A stretch of 55,120 nucleotides of DNA from an uncultured Collinsella sp. (GTDB lineage: Bacteria > Actinomycetota > Coriobacteriia > Coriobacteriales > Coriobacteriaceae): contig CAUHHV010000014.1 in assembly GCA_959606065.1 (NCBI GenBank), forward strand, positions 1 to 55,120. The letters are read 5' to 3'. Each line of letters starts with the position of its first letter. Position 1 is the stretch's first letter. Below are positions 1-7,676 of the stretch, in pieces. The notes beneath the pieces are model-generated. The model saw only the letters and a list, made by a program, of their open reading frames with translations. It made no database searches and was not told where the DNA came from. The position numbers were made by a program, and so were the translations under genes.

Positions 1-15
1 AGTTCCCTTCAAAAC

Positions 16-42
16 AATGGGCGTGCCGACGGCACGCCCATT
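16..42. terminator. Perfect 12-bp hairpin, probable terminator
   Basis: Arms at 16-27 and 31-42 are perfectly complementary with a three-base loop. On the minus strand the stem is followed by TTGTTTTG, so it could be a second stop for the gat operon. On the plus strand it could end an upstream gene lying outside the window. The direction is not decided by the sequence. Confidence 0.5.
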
Positions 43-90
43 CACTCTATTCCATTCAGCCCACCTGACCCGAACGGCCGAGTCGTCGCA

Positions 91-231
91 GAACCCGGGA
101 GCCCCGGCAGGGCGGGTGCTTGCTCAAAATGAGTTCCGCACGCAAAGAAGGCCACTTAATGTGGCCTTCGTCTTGCGCAGGACTGTTTGAAATTTTGAGC
201 AAGCACCCGCCCTGCCGGGGCTCCCGGGTTC
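91..231. repeat. 40-bp perfect inverted repeat enclosing the gatB terminator
   Basis: The arms at 91-130 and 192-231 are exact reverse complements over 40 bp and are separated by a 61-bp spacer. The spacer contains the smaller terminator hairpin at 147-169. The right arm starts five bases after the gatB stop codon. The arms are GC-rich apart from an AT-rich inner end. A 40-bp stem is far longer than any terminator needs, which suggests an inverted duplication or a mobile palindromic unit. Confidence 0.9.
147..169 (-). terminator. Intrinsic terminator of gatCAB
   Basis: A 9-bp perfect stem (147-155 with 161-169) and five-base loop are followed on the minus strand by TTTGCG. Flanking CGCAA/TTGCG bases extend the pairing. 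It lies about 65 bp beyond the gatB stop codon, inside the larger inverted repeat. Confidence 0.7.
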
Positions 232-235
232 CCGT

Positions 236-1912
236 TTACGAGAGCGACGTTCTCAGCAACTCGTTGAAGAGCTTCGGGTTGCCCTTGCCGCGGCTCGCCT
301 TCATGCACTGGCCCACCAAAAAGCCGATGACTTTCTGGTTGCCGTCACGATACTGCTGCGCCTGATCGGTACAGTTTGCCAGCACCTCGTCCACGATCGG
401 CTGCAGCGCACCGGCATCGCTCACCTGACGCATGCCGCGCTCGTCGACGATCTTGTTGGGGTCGTCGCCGGTCTGGGCCATGGCCTCAAAGACCTCGTGC
501 GCTTGGTTGGAGCTGATGGCATCGGTCGCCAGCAGCTTGGCGAGTGCCGCCACCTGAGCCGGCGCGATGCCGGACTCGACCAGCGAGACGCCCGCGCCCT
601 TAAGGTAGGCGATCATCTCGTTGACCAGCAAGTTTGCGACCGTCTGGGCCTCCTTGCCGGCCATACCGGCAGCGGCGGCCTCAAAGAACTCGGCAAACTC
701 CGGGTCGCCGGCGATCTGCTCGGCGTCGGCCGCCTTAATGCCAAAGTCGGCCTCAAAGCGGGCGCGCTTGGCATCGGGCAGCTCGGGGATCTCGCCACGG
801 CAGCGGTCGATAAACTCGTCATCCAGATCGAACGGCGCCAGGTCGGGATCGGGGAACAGACGATAGTCGTCGGCCGTCTCCTTCACACGCATGACCACGG
901 TGCGTTTGCGGCTGGGCTCCCAGTGGCGGGTCTCCTGATAGATGATGCCGCCTTCCTCGAGTACCTCGGCCTGGCGGCAGATCTCGTAGGCAAGGCCATC
1001 GTGCAGGCTCTTAAACGAGTTGAGGTTCTTGAGCTCGGTCTTGGTGCCCAGCTTGGTCTCGCCACGGCGGCGCAGCGACACGTTGCCGTCGCAGCGCATG
1101 GAGCCCTTCTCCATGGAGCAGTCCGAAATGCCCAGCGTCACAAAGATGCGACGGAGCTTCTCCATAAACAGGCGCGCTTCCTCGGGCGTGCGCAGATCGG
1201 GCTCAGTCACGAGCTCAATCAAAGGCGTGCCGCAGCGGTTGTAGTCGACGAGCGACTCGGCCGCGGCGGTAATGCGGCCCTCGGCGCCGCCCACGTGAAC
1301 CATCTTGGCGGCGTCCTCCTCCATGTGGATGCGCAGGATGCGGATGGGCACCGTGTAGGAACCGTCCTCGCGACGCTCGGGCATCTGCAGGTTAGACGCA
1401 TCGTAGCTGGCCAGGTGACCGGCGCGCTGGTTGCCCTCGCGCATGGTCGACGTCATGGACGTGGACAGGCCCTCGGCGTTGGCCGAAGCACTCGCCAGAC
1501 TCTGAGCCTCGGCCTCGCCAAACGCGCAGTCGGGGCGCTCGGCGGCACCGCGACCGGTCACGTCCAGGTCCAGGTGACCGTACATGGCAAAGGCGACCGG
1601 ACCCTGCGTGGTCTGGAAGTTCTTGGCCATGTCGGGATAGAAGTAGTGCTTGCGGTAGAACATCGAGTGGCGCTGGATCTCGCAGTTGGTGGCAAGACCG
1701 GCCTTGACGATGCTCTCGATGGCGCGCTTGTTGGGCACCGGCAGGGCGCCGGGCAGGCCCAGGCACACCGGGCACACGTTGGCGTTGGGCTCGTCATCGT
1801 GGCTGAGCTTGCAGTTGCAGAACATCTTGGTATCGAGTGCGGTGAGCTCGGTATGGATCTCCAGGCCGATCACGGCCTCCCAATCCTGCAGGACCTCGGA
1901 AAGCTCCTTCAT
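236..1912 (-). CDS. gatB: Asp-tRNA(Asn)/Glu-tRNA(Gln) amidotransferase subunit B
   Basis: GatB is the tRNA-binding, amide-transfer subunit of the cytoplasmic GatCAB complex, which converts Glu-tRNA(Gln) and Asp-tRNA(Asn) to the amidated forms. The 558-residue product opens with the family motif AVIGLEIHTEL (13-23), carries candidate zinc cysteines C32, C34, C47 and C50, and ends in a YqeY-like tail domain. GatB is usually 470-500 residues. The excess comes from an Ala/Ser/Glu-rich insertion at about residues 121-182, between the YGHLDLDV strand and the VPIRILRIHMEED motif. The start codon overlaps the gatA stop by one base (TAATG), which implies translational coupling. It is the last gene of gatCAB. 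Confidence 0.97.
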   Translation of the reverse strand: MKELSEVLQDWEAVIGLEIHTELTALDTKMFCNCKLSHDDEPNANVCPVCLGLPGALPVPNKRAIESIVKAGLATNCEIQRHSMFYRKHYFYPDMAKNFQTTQGPVAFAMYGHLDLDVTGRGAAERPDCAFGEAEAQSLASASANAEGLSTSMTSTMREGNQRAGHLASYDASNLQMPERREDGSYTVPIRILRIHMEEDAAKMVHVGGAEGRITAAAESLVDYNRCGTPLIELVTEPDLRTPEEARLFMEKLRRIFVTLGISDCSMEKGSMRCDGNVSLRRRGETKLGTKTELKNLNSFKSLHDGLAYEICRQAEVLEEGGIIYQETRHWEPSRKRTVVMRVKETADDYRLFPDPDLAPFDLDDEFIDRCRGEIPELPDAKRARFEADFGIKAADAEQIAGDPEFAEFFEAAAAGMAGKEAQTVANLLVNEMIAYLKGAGVSLVESGIAPAQVAALAKLLATDAISSNQAHEVFEAMAQTGDDPNKIVDERGMRQVSDAGALQPIVDEVLANCTDQAQQYRDGNQKVIGFLVGQCMKASRGKGNPKLFNELLRTSLS

Positions 1913-3426
1913 TACAGCTCGCCTCCCTTCCCGGCAAAATCGGGCGCGACGGAAAGCGCGGGCGCACCCGTGGCGGCATCGGCAAAGCCGCGCTCCAGGG
2001 CGCGGGCAAACGTGAGCAGCTGACGGTCCTTAAACGCCGGACCCACCAGCTGGGCAGAAACGGGCAGCTGAGTATCCTCGCCCAGGCCCAGCGGCACCGA
2101 GATACCGCCGTTGCCGCAAATGTTGAGCGAAATGGTGTACAGGTCGGAGAGGTACATCTGCGTGGGGTCGCTGATCTCGCCAAACTTAAAGGCCGTGCGC
2201 GGCGAGGCGGGCATGAGGATGGTGTCCACCTTGGCATACGCGGCGTCGTAGTCCTGTGTGATGAGCGTGCGGGCCTTTTGCGCGGCGTAGTAGTACTTGT
2301 CGTACACGCCCGAGCTCAGCAGGTAGGCGCCGAGCATCTGACGGCGCTTGGCCTCGGCGCCAAAGCCGTGGGCGCGCGAGAGCGAGCTCTGGTCGGACAG
2401 GTTGGCGCAGCCCTCCTCCTGATAGCCGTAGCGAATGCCGTCGAAGCGGGCCAGGTTGGAGAACGCCTCGGCCGGGCCGATGACGTAGTAGGCGGCGATA
2501 GCGGCGTCCAGGTGCGGCAGGTCGACCTCGACCAGCTCGGCGCCCTGGTTCTGCAGCTCCTGGGCGGCGCGCTGAACAGCGGCCTTGACCTCGGGGGTCA
2601 GGCCCTCGGCCTCCATAAACGCGGGGATGATGCCCACGCGCTTGCCCTCGATGCTGTCGTTGAGATGCTCGGTAAAGTCGACGGCGCAATCCTGGCTGGT
2701 GCAGTCGTACGGATCGTGGCCCGCGCCGGTAAGCGCGTTCATGGCCAGCGCGACATCCTCGACCGTGCGGCCAAAGGGGCCCACCTGGTCAAGCGACGAG
2801 CCAAAGGCGACCACGCCGTAACGGCTCACGGCGCCATACGTGGGCTTAAAGCCCACCACGCCGCACAGCGACGCCGGCTGGCGAATGGAGCCGCCGGTGT
2901 CCGAGCCCAGCGAGAGCGCGACCTCGCCCGCGGCGACGGCGGCAGCGGAGCCGCCCGAGGAGCCGCCAGGCACGCGCTCGGTATCCCAGGGGTTGTTGGT
3001 GCGGTGGAACGCCGAGCTCTCGGTGGAGCTGCCAAAGGCAAACTCGTCCATGTTGGCCTTGCCCATGGGCAGGCAGCCGGCATCGAGCATGCGCTGGACG
3101 CAGGTGGCGGTGTAGACGCTCTGGTAGTCCCCGAGCATGCGGGAGGCGCAGGTGGTGCGCGTGCCCACGAGGTTCATGTTGTCCTTAATGGCCAGCGGCA
3201 CGCCCGCGAGCGGGGGCAACGGCTTGCCTGCGGCACGGTCGGCATCCACGCGCGCAGCGGCCTCGAGCGCAAGCTCGGGCGCCACCTGCAGGAATGCCTG
3301 GACCCCGCCCTCGCGCGCCTCGATGGCGGCAAGGGAGGCCTGGGCCACCTCGGTAGCGGTAAAGTCGCCGGCGGCAACGCCCGCGGCGATCTGGGCGGCG
3401 GTAAGGGAATCGAAGCTTAGCGCCAT
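1912..3426 (-). CDS. gatA: Asp-tRNA(Asn)/Glu-tRNA(Gln) amidotransferase subunit A
   Basis: GatA is the glutaminase subunit that releases ammonia from glutamine and channels it to GatB. The 504-residue product belongs to the amidase-signature family. The Gly/Ser-rich signature runs through residues 154-160 and on to about 181, and the catalytic Ser-Ser-Lys triad can be placed at K81 (AIKDN), S156 and S180 by comparison with known GatA proteins. Length is normal. The start overlaps the gatC stop by one base and its own stop overlaps the gatB start by one base, so the three cistrons form a tightly coupled operon. Confidence 0.97.
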   Translation of the reverse strand: MALSFDSLTAAQIAAGVAAGDFTATEVAQASLAAIEAREGGVQAFLQVAPELALEAAARVDADRAAGKPLPPLAGVPLAIKDNMNLVGTRTTCASRMLGDYQSVYTATCVQRMLDAGCLPMGKANMDEFAFGSSTESSAFHRTNNPWDTERVPGGSSGGSAAAVAAGEVALSLGSDTGGSIRQPASLCGVVGFKPTYGAVSRYGVVAFGSSLDQVGPFGRTVEDVALAMNALTGAGHDPYDCTSQDCAVDFTEHLNDSIEGKRVGIIPAFMEAEGLTPEVKAAVQRAAQELQNQGAELVEVDLPHLDAAIAAYYVIGPAEAFSNLARFDGIRYGYQEEGCANLSDQSSLSRAHGFGAEAKRRQMLGAYLLSSGVYDKYYYAAQKARTLITQDYDAAYAKVDTILMPASPRTAFKFGEISDPTQMYLSDLYTISLNICGNGGISVPLGLGEDTQLPVSAQLVGPAFKDRQLLTFARALERGFADAATGAPALSVAPDFAGKGGEL

Positions 3427-3737
3427 TACTCGCTCTCCCCCTCTCCCAAAATGGACGGCACGCGGAAGTAGCGGTCGCGCGCGCTGCCGGCGTTTTCGAG
3501 CGCGACGTCGAGCGGCAGATCGCGCTCGGGCTCGCGCAGGTCATCGCCCATCACGTTGGACAGGCTTCCGATGGGATGGAACGTGGGCTCCACGTCGGGC
3601 AAGTCATATTGCAAGACGGGCTCGAGCATCTGGACGGCGTCGTTCATGTAGGACGTCATCTGGGTGAGCTCGTCATCGGTCAGTGCGATCTTTGCGTACT
3701 CGGCGATGCCGCGCACGTCTTTCTCGCTGAGTGCCAT
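3426..3737 (-). CDS. gatC: Asp-tRNA(Asn)/Glu-tRNA(Gln) amidotransferase subunit C
   Basis: GatC is the small belt-like subunit that stabilises the GatA-GatB interface. The 103-residue product has the family pattern: an N-terminal helix (VRGIAEYAKIALTDDE) and the central hydrophobic and aspartate residues around QYDLPDVEPTFHP. An in-frame ATG exists six codons upstream, but the ATG at 3737 is preceded by a purine-rich GGAAGGGAG at proper distance and gives the usual family start. It is first in gatCAB, with a TATACT -10-like hexamer about 35 bp upstream. Confidence 0.95.
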   Translation of the reverse strand: MALSEKDVRGIAEYAKIALTDDELTQMTSYMNDAVQMLEPVLQYDLPDVEPTFHPIGSLSNVMGDDLREPERDLPLDVALENAGSARDRYFRVPSILGEGESE

Positions 3738-3772
3738 AGGCGCTCCCTTCCGCATAACAGTTAAACCGCTCT

Positions 3773-3778
3773 AGTATA
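3773..3778 (-). promoter_or_regulatory. Candidate -10 element for gatCAB
   Basis: TATACT on the minus strand, preceded directly by TTG (TTGTATACT), resembles a -10 box. No convincing -35 hexamer lies 16-18 bp upstream. It sits 35 bp before the gatC start, in the only non-coding gap ahead of the operon. Confidence 0.4.
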
Positions 3779-3876
3779 CAAGGCAACGCCGTTTGGAGCA
3801 GGTGCTTTACCTAAATGCAGCGAAAACGTAACGAGGGAGGCGGTTGGCAGGCGGCGGGCTGGCGGTTCTGCAGCGA

Positions 3877-3960
3877 AACCGCACCGTCCATAGCGAAAAC
3901 CATCCCGCCCACAACGAGAACCGCGCCGCCCACAACGAAGACCGTCCCGCCCGCAACGAA
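3877..3960. repeat. Four tandem 21-bp units (minisatellite)
   Basis: Four imperfect copies of exactly 21 bp occupy 3877-3897, 3898-3918, 3919-3939 and 3940-3960. They share the pattern (A/G)ACC-N-(T/C/G)...CCGCCC-(A/G)CAACGA. The array runs directly into hairpin repeat A1, whose first bases (GACCATCACAAC) continue the unit. It lies in the 327-bp gap between gatC and the sortase gene and shows no sign of coding. Confidence 0.75.
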
Positions 3961-3961
3961 G

Positions 3962-4023
3962 ACCATCACAACATTCGACACTTTTCGCCAAAATCGAAAT
4001 TTTCATCGAATGTTGTGATGGTT
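3962..4023. repeat. Hairpin repeat family A, copy 1
   Basis: An 18-bp arm (AACCATCACAACATTCGA) is followed about 25 bases later by its reverse complement. Copies 2-4 are at 14249, 23541 and 24785. This copy has the same orientation as copy 2 and is separated by 11 bp from a family B hairpin. The pair lies downstream of the sortase stop codon. Confidence 0.85.
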
Positions 4024-4034
4024 TGGAAGCCCCG

Positions 4035-4069
4035 ACCACCACAAAGGTGCCTGTCCCCTTTGTGGTGGT
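4035..4069. repeat. Hairpin repeat family B, copy 1
   Basis: The stem is CCACCACAAAGG with its complement CCTTTGTGGTGG, and the loop on the plus strand is TGCCTGTCC. It lies 14 bp beyond the sortase stop codon. Seven copies exist in the window, all on the 3' side of minus-strand genes and all in the same orientation. Confidence 0.88.
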
Positions 4070-4082
4070 TCTGGACGATGTC

Positions 4083-5021
4083 TTATGCCGAGGCCTTGGC
4101 CTTGCGGTGCTTGCGGACCGCGTGGATCACGATGTCCAGCAGCAACAGCACAATGGCTAGGACCACGATGAGCACGGCAAACTCGCGCTTGCCCCAGTGG
4201 CGGCCGGCCAGCGACTTTTGCTTGTCGACGTCCTTCTTGTTGTACTTGGTGCGCACGCAATGCACCAGCAGGCGATGGTCGTTCACGCCGTAGGGCGTGC
4301 AGGTGACGAGCGTCACCTTGTCGGCGCCGGGCTCGATGGTCAGCGACTCCATCTCCTCGGGCAGCACCACCTCGGAGTCCACCATCTTGTAGGCGAGCGT
4401 CTTGTTCATGGTGTGCAGCAGCACCAGGTCGCCGGGCTCCAGCGAGTGGATGTCGTCGAACATGCTCAGGTTGCGCATGCCCGAGTGCGCGGTGAGCACG
4501 CAATGCGTCGAGGTGCCGCCCACCGGCAGGCTCGTGCCCTCCAGGTGGCCGACGCCCGCCATAAGGACTTCCTCGCTCGTACCGTGGTAGATGGGCATGC
4601 TCACGTCGATGGAGGGGATCTCGACCCAGCTCATCATAGGGTCGCGGTCAAAGATGAGCTGCTGGGCGTAGGGCTCGATCTGGTCGGCGGGAAGCTCGGT
4701 GGCCTCGCCCGCCAGCTGTTCGTTAAAGGAGCGCGCCTGGAGCAGGATGCGCTTGCGCTCCTCGGCAGACAGCGCGTCCACGGTGCTGGACACGGTGCTG
4801 ATCTGGTTGAACACGCCCGAGGCCTCGAGCCGGTCCAAGATCCACGGCCAGGTCATAAGGCCCACGCCGATAAGGATGATGACGATGGTGATGAGCCGGT
4901 CGGCCCAGCGCGGCAGCCGCTTGCGGCGGCGCTTGGGCTTTGGTTGAGGTTTGGGCTGAGGGCTTGAGCCGCCGTTGGCCGCAGCGTTATTGCTCTTCAT
5001 ATGTTTGGCGCCCTGCACCAT
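4083..5021 (-). CDS. Class C (pilus-polymerising) sortase
   Basis: This membrane transpeptidase cleaves LPXTG-like signals and links pilin subunits covalently. The 312-residue product has a cytoplasmic Pro/Lys-rich N-terminus, a membrane segment at about 43-60, the catalytic core and a C-terminal membrane segment at about 282-300, which is the class C arrangement. Catalytic residues are visible as H179 (LTAHSG), C241 (TLVTCTPYG) and R250 (NDHRLLVHC); YHGTSEEVL and GHLEGTSLPVGG are family hallmarks. GAGGAG precedes the chosen ATG at 5021. It is separated from the pilin genes by terminators and a small gene, so it is probably transcribed on its own. Confidence 0.93.
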   Translation of the reverse strand: MVQGAKHMKSNNAAANGGSSPQPKPQPKPKRRRKRLPRWADRLITIVIILIGVGLMTWPWILDRLEASGVFNQISTVSSTVDALSAEERKRILLQARSFNEQLAGEATELPADQIEPYAQQLIFDRDPMMSWVEIPSIDVSMPIYHGTSEEVLMAGVGHLEGTSLPVGGTSTHCVLTAHSGMRNLSMFDDIHSLEPGDLVLLHTMNKTLAYKMVDSEVVLPEEMESLTIEPGADKVTLVTCTPYGVNDHRLLVHCVRTKYNKKDVDKQKSLAGRHWGKREFAVLIVVLAIVLLLLDIVIHAVRKHRKAKASA

Positions 5022-5152
5022 CGCCGGTCACTCCTCTACAACTCAAGTTGTCTAAACAAATAATAGCCGATTCGCGAGCTCGTACGCCGGACAACGCAGC
5101 CTGACAGCATTGCACAGCGCGAGTATGGGCCCGCATTTGAGTTTTCAAAATG

Positions 5153-5178
5153 TCCCGAATCGACTGGGCGATTCGGGA
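5153..5178. terminator. 10-bp perfect hairpin upstream of the sortase gene
   Basis: TCCCGAATCG pairs perfectly with CGATTCGGGA around a six-base loop. On the minus strand it is followed by CATTTTG, so it may be a terminator for transcription coming from the small gene at 5284. It could also be part of a regulatory RNA. It stands about 130 bp before the sortase start. Confidence 0.4.
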
Positions 5179-5254
5179 TACAATGTCAATAGAAAACGAC
5201 GCACCCCGCGTAAATGTTTGGGAGCGCGGGCGGCCTAGTTTTCAGTTTTTGTTA

Positions 5255-5282
5255 AATGCCCGGGATCCGACCCCCGGGCATT
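5255..5282. terminator. Terminator after the small toxin-like gene
   Basis: AATGCCCGGG pairs with CCCGGGCATT. The stem begins one base after the TAA stop of the gene at 5284-5433, and on the minus strand it is followed by TTAACAAAAA. The U-tract is weak, but position and stem strength support a terminator. Confidence 0.6.
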
Positions 5283-5283
5283 C

Positions 5284-5433
5284 TTATTTGCGCTTTCGGC
5301 GCAAATGCCGTCCACCGTCCGCACCGCGCGTGCGCCTACGGACCTTAAACCGAACCTCATACGAGTCAAGAAACGCGATGACGAACGTGCCCACCGCCGC
5401 GAGGGCGGCGAGCGCGTTAAGGAATTTCAGCAT
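5284..5433 (-). CDS. Small cationic membrane protein, type I toxin-like
   Basis: This 49-residue product begins MLKFLNALAALAAVGTF, has one membrane helix at about 4-22 and then a strongly basic tail rich in Arg and Lys. The GTFVIAFLDSYE segment resembles the helix end of TxpA/BsrG-like and 'putative holin-like' type I toxins of Gram-positive bacteria. That similarity is by eye only. A good Shine-Dalgarno (GGAGGT) lies six bases before the ATG, which argues for real translation. A terminator hairpin follows the stop immediately. It sits alone between the pilin genes and the sortase gene, and no antitoxin RNA could be assigned. Function is not established. Confidence 0.55.
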   Translation of the reverse strand: MLKFLNALAALAAVGTFVIAFLDSYEVRFKVRRRTRGADGGRHLRRKRK

Positions 5434-5600
5434 ATGGTGACCTCCGATCGAGTCGTCGGCCGCCCGCGCACGGAATGCGTCGCAAGGGTATTTTACTGCG
5501 AGTGTATGCACCCACGCCTGGTAAACGCGATTTTGACAAACATCTGTTCGATATTCATACGCTTGATCCAACGGGCAATGGAGGCTGGCTGCGTTATCCC

Positions 5601-5638
5601 AAAAAAACGGGGCAAACTCCAGTGCGGAGTCTGCCCCG
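5601..5638 (-). terminator. Strong intrinsic terminator of the pilin operon
   Basis: A 13-bp stem (5608-5620 with 5626-5638, one wobble pair) is followed on the minus strand by seven uridines. It lies about 100 bp beyond the stop codon of the backbone pilin gene. The 305-bp gap 5434-5738 contains this terminator and the leader of the small gene at 5284; nothing else was recognised in it. Confidence 0.9.
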
Positions 5639-5738
5639 AAAAGAGAATGGCAAAGCAAGAACGTGGATGGACGAGAAAAGTGTCCGCAAGTCTCATGGCC
5701 AACACATCCCACCTGCCAAAGGGATGGATGAGCGAGCG

Positions 5739-7568
5739 TTACTCCTGCTCGGACTCCTCAGCCTGCTTACGGCTGCGGATGAGGTGCGCCACGCCGATGC
5801 ACAGCACCGCGCCACCGGCGATCCAAGTGAAAGTCACGCCGTTAAGGCCGGTCAGCGGGAGGCCCACGGACTTGGTGTTGCCGACATTGATGGTGACCTC
5901 GCCGGCATCAGCGTTGGTGCCGGTGTTTTCTTGACCATGAAGAGCATTGTCGCCGACATTACCGTCAAGCTTGCCGAAGGCGATGTCGGTGCGCTTCTCG
6001 TCTGCCTCAGACACCTTTGCCTCAAGGGTCTTCACCTTCATCGTGTCTTTGTTATACGTCGCGGTGATGATGAAGGTGAAGGGGTCGGCCTTGGTGGGGT
6101 ACTTGGCAGGGTCGGGGGTCTGGACCTCAGTCACCTTGTAGGAGCCGGCGTCGAGGTCGGAAACGGAGATCTTGCCTTCTTTGTCGGACGTGAACTTCAC
6201 ACACTCGGGAAGGTTTTCAGTATTGGTGACGGTCACGAGCTGACCCGCGACGACACTGACGCCATCAACAGTACCCTCCGTCGAGGCAATATACTGGTTT
6301 TCGGTATTCTTGTCCGCGGACTGGATGGTGAAGACGGCATTCTCAAGGCCCTGCTCGGTGCCCTGGTCGACCTTCTTGAGGTTGAGCTTGAACGCAAAGT
6401 CGGCGACGGTGTCCTCGATCGTCGTGCCCGTGCCAACGCCATACGGGTTGTTGGAGTACTCAAGCTTAACGGTGTTGGGGTTGCCACCCTTCTGAGTATT
6501 GTCAGTAGTGTTACCAATCACGGCATTGCCGTTGAGCACCGCCTTGTAGAAGACGACTATCTGAGTGCTGGCGTCTACCTTTGAAATCTCCTTGAGATAC
6601 TTACCGTGCTCTCCCGCATTAGCGTTAATAGCCAAGGTGGTAGTTCCATCAGCATTGGTGGTTGGCGTCACAGTAAAGTTCTCTGTAATGTCGGCATATT
6701 GATCAATGTTGTTCTGATCTTTGTTTACAGCAAAAACTTGAGTTTGGCCATCAACATAGCTGAGGCCCTTGGAAAGGGTGTCAGTGAACTTATAGGTATA
6801 GCTATCGTAAGTAGCGTAGTTGCTGGCGATCGTGCCGGTGAGCTTGTAATTGACCTCCTGGCCGATCTGCGAATCGGCGACGTCATCCCAATCTTTCACA
6901 GGCACGGTCGTGAGGTCATCCTCCGCCTTGTTATCATCAAGAATCTTCTTTTCAACCGTGGGGACGCTCTTCTTAGGGGTAATATTCACAGTTGTGTCCG
7001 CACCGTCAATAAGAGCGTACACCGGAGCTGAATAAGCATCGGTCGACTTGTCCCTGGGCTTTACCGTCGTATCAGTGAGGAACAGCCAGTAGCCGGCGTC
7101 AAGATTGGAAAGAGACGGCTGTGCGGCAGACGTCCTCTGCCACGTTGCATTGTTCTTCAAATTGTCGGCGATCATGCTCAGAACATTATCGCTTGCGACC
7201 TGAGAAGTGCTCCCAGTCACGCCTGACTTCTCGTTCAGCCAATCAGCGGCATCCTGGGCAGTCGTTTTGTTGTAGGCAGGCTCTTTTTTCTGAATTGCAC
7301 GAACAACTGCGTCCTGAATTGCCTGTTGCTCTGTCACGTTTGTGCCCGCCCACTGAATGTTCTTTACAGTGGAGCCATTTACGTCAGCAGCGAAGATTTG
7401 AATGCCCTTATAAGTCGTTGATCCAGCGTAGTCACCGTAATCGAACGTAACGGTCGTGTTGCCCGCTGCAAACGCCATGGTCACCGGGGCCATCACGCCG
7501 CCGAAGCTCAGCGCTGCTGTGAGGCCGGCGGTTACTGCCAGGCGTGCAATGTTCTTGTTCATGCTCAT
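5739..7568 (-). CDS. Major (backbone) pilin, LPXTG-type, isopeptide-forming
   Basis: This is the probable shaft subunit polymerised by the neighbouring class C sortase. The 609-residue product has a signal peptide (basic start, hydrophobic segment, AFAAG cleavage region), a pilin-motif-like lysine segment (VNITPKKSVPTVEKK), an Ig-like SpaA/Cna-B domain with an E-box (YKVTEVQTP), and the C-terminal sorting signal LPLTG at about 570-574 with a membrane span and charged tail. In-frame ATGs further upstream were rejected because GGAGG precedes the ATG at 7568 by eight bases. A weak hairpin at 7652-7670 in the 108-bp gap to the preceding pilin gene could tune the subunit ratio. Confidence 0.92.
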   Translation of the reverse strand: MSMNKNIARLAVTAGLTAALSFGGVMAPVTMAFAAGNTTVTFDYGDYAGSTTYKGIQIFAADVNGSTVKNIQWAGTNVTEQQAIQDAVVRAIQKKEPAYNKTTAQDAADWLNEKSGVTGSTSQVASDNVLSMIADNLKNNATWQRTSAAQPSLSNLDAGYWLFLTDTTVKPRDKSTDAYSAPVYALIDGADTTVNITPKKSVPTVEKKILDDNKAEDDLTTVPVKDWDDVADSQIGQEVNYKLTGTIASNYATYDSYTYKFTDTLSKGLSYVDGQTQVFAVNKDQNNIDQYADITENFTVTPTTNADGTTTLAINANAGEHGKYLKEISKVDASTQIVVFYKAVLNGNAVIGNTTDNTQKGGNPNTVKLEYSNNPYGVGTGTTIEDTVADFAFKLNLKKVDQGTEQGLENAVFTIQSADKNTENQYIASTEGTVDGVSVVAGQLVTVTNTENLPECVKFTSDKEGKISVSDLDAGSYKVTEVQTPDPAKYPTKADPFTFIITATYNKDTMKVKTLEAKVSEADEKRTDIAFGKLDGNVGDNALHGQENTGTNADAGEVTINVGNTKSVGLPLTGLNGVTFTWIAGGAVLCIGVAHLIRSRKQAEESEQE

Positions 7569-7676
7569 CTTCTTTTCCTCCGTTTTCCGTTTGATTCTCA
7601 TTCGATCGGTCATCATCTGTCTGTGTCTTAGCATCTGCTTCGCTACGTCTCGCCCCGCTCTCTGTGGGGCTGCCAG

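Noticed and set aside
497..2023. Long plus-strand open frame opposite gatB (about 500 codons)
   Set aside because: It is an antisense shadow caused by the G/C third-codon bias of gatB. It has low-complexity Ala/Gly/His/Leu composition, no ribosome site and no family likeness. Similar shadows oppose gatA, ligA, the GH1 gene, kdpB and feoB.
5180..5283. Antisense antitoxin RNA on the plus strand
   Set aside because: A TACAAT hexamer and T-rich stretches occur, but no -35 element is correctly spaced, so the RNA gene cannot be supported from sequence alone.
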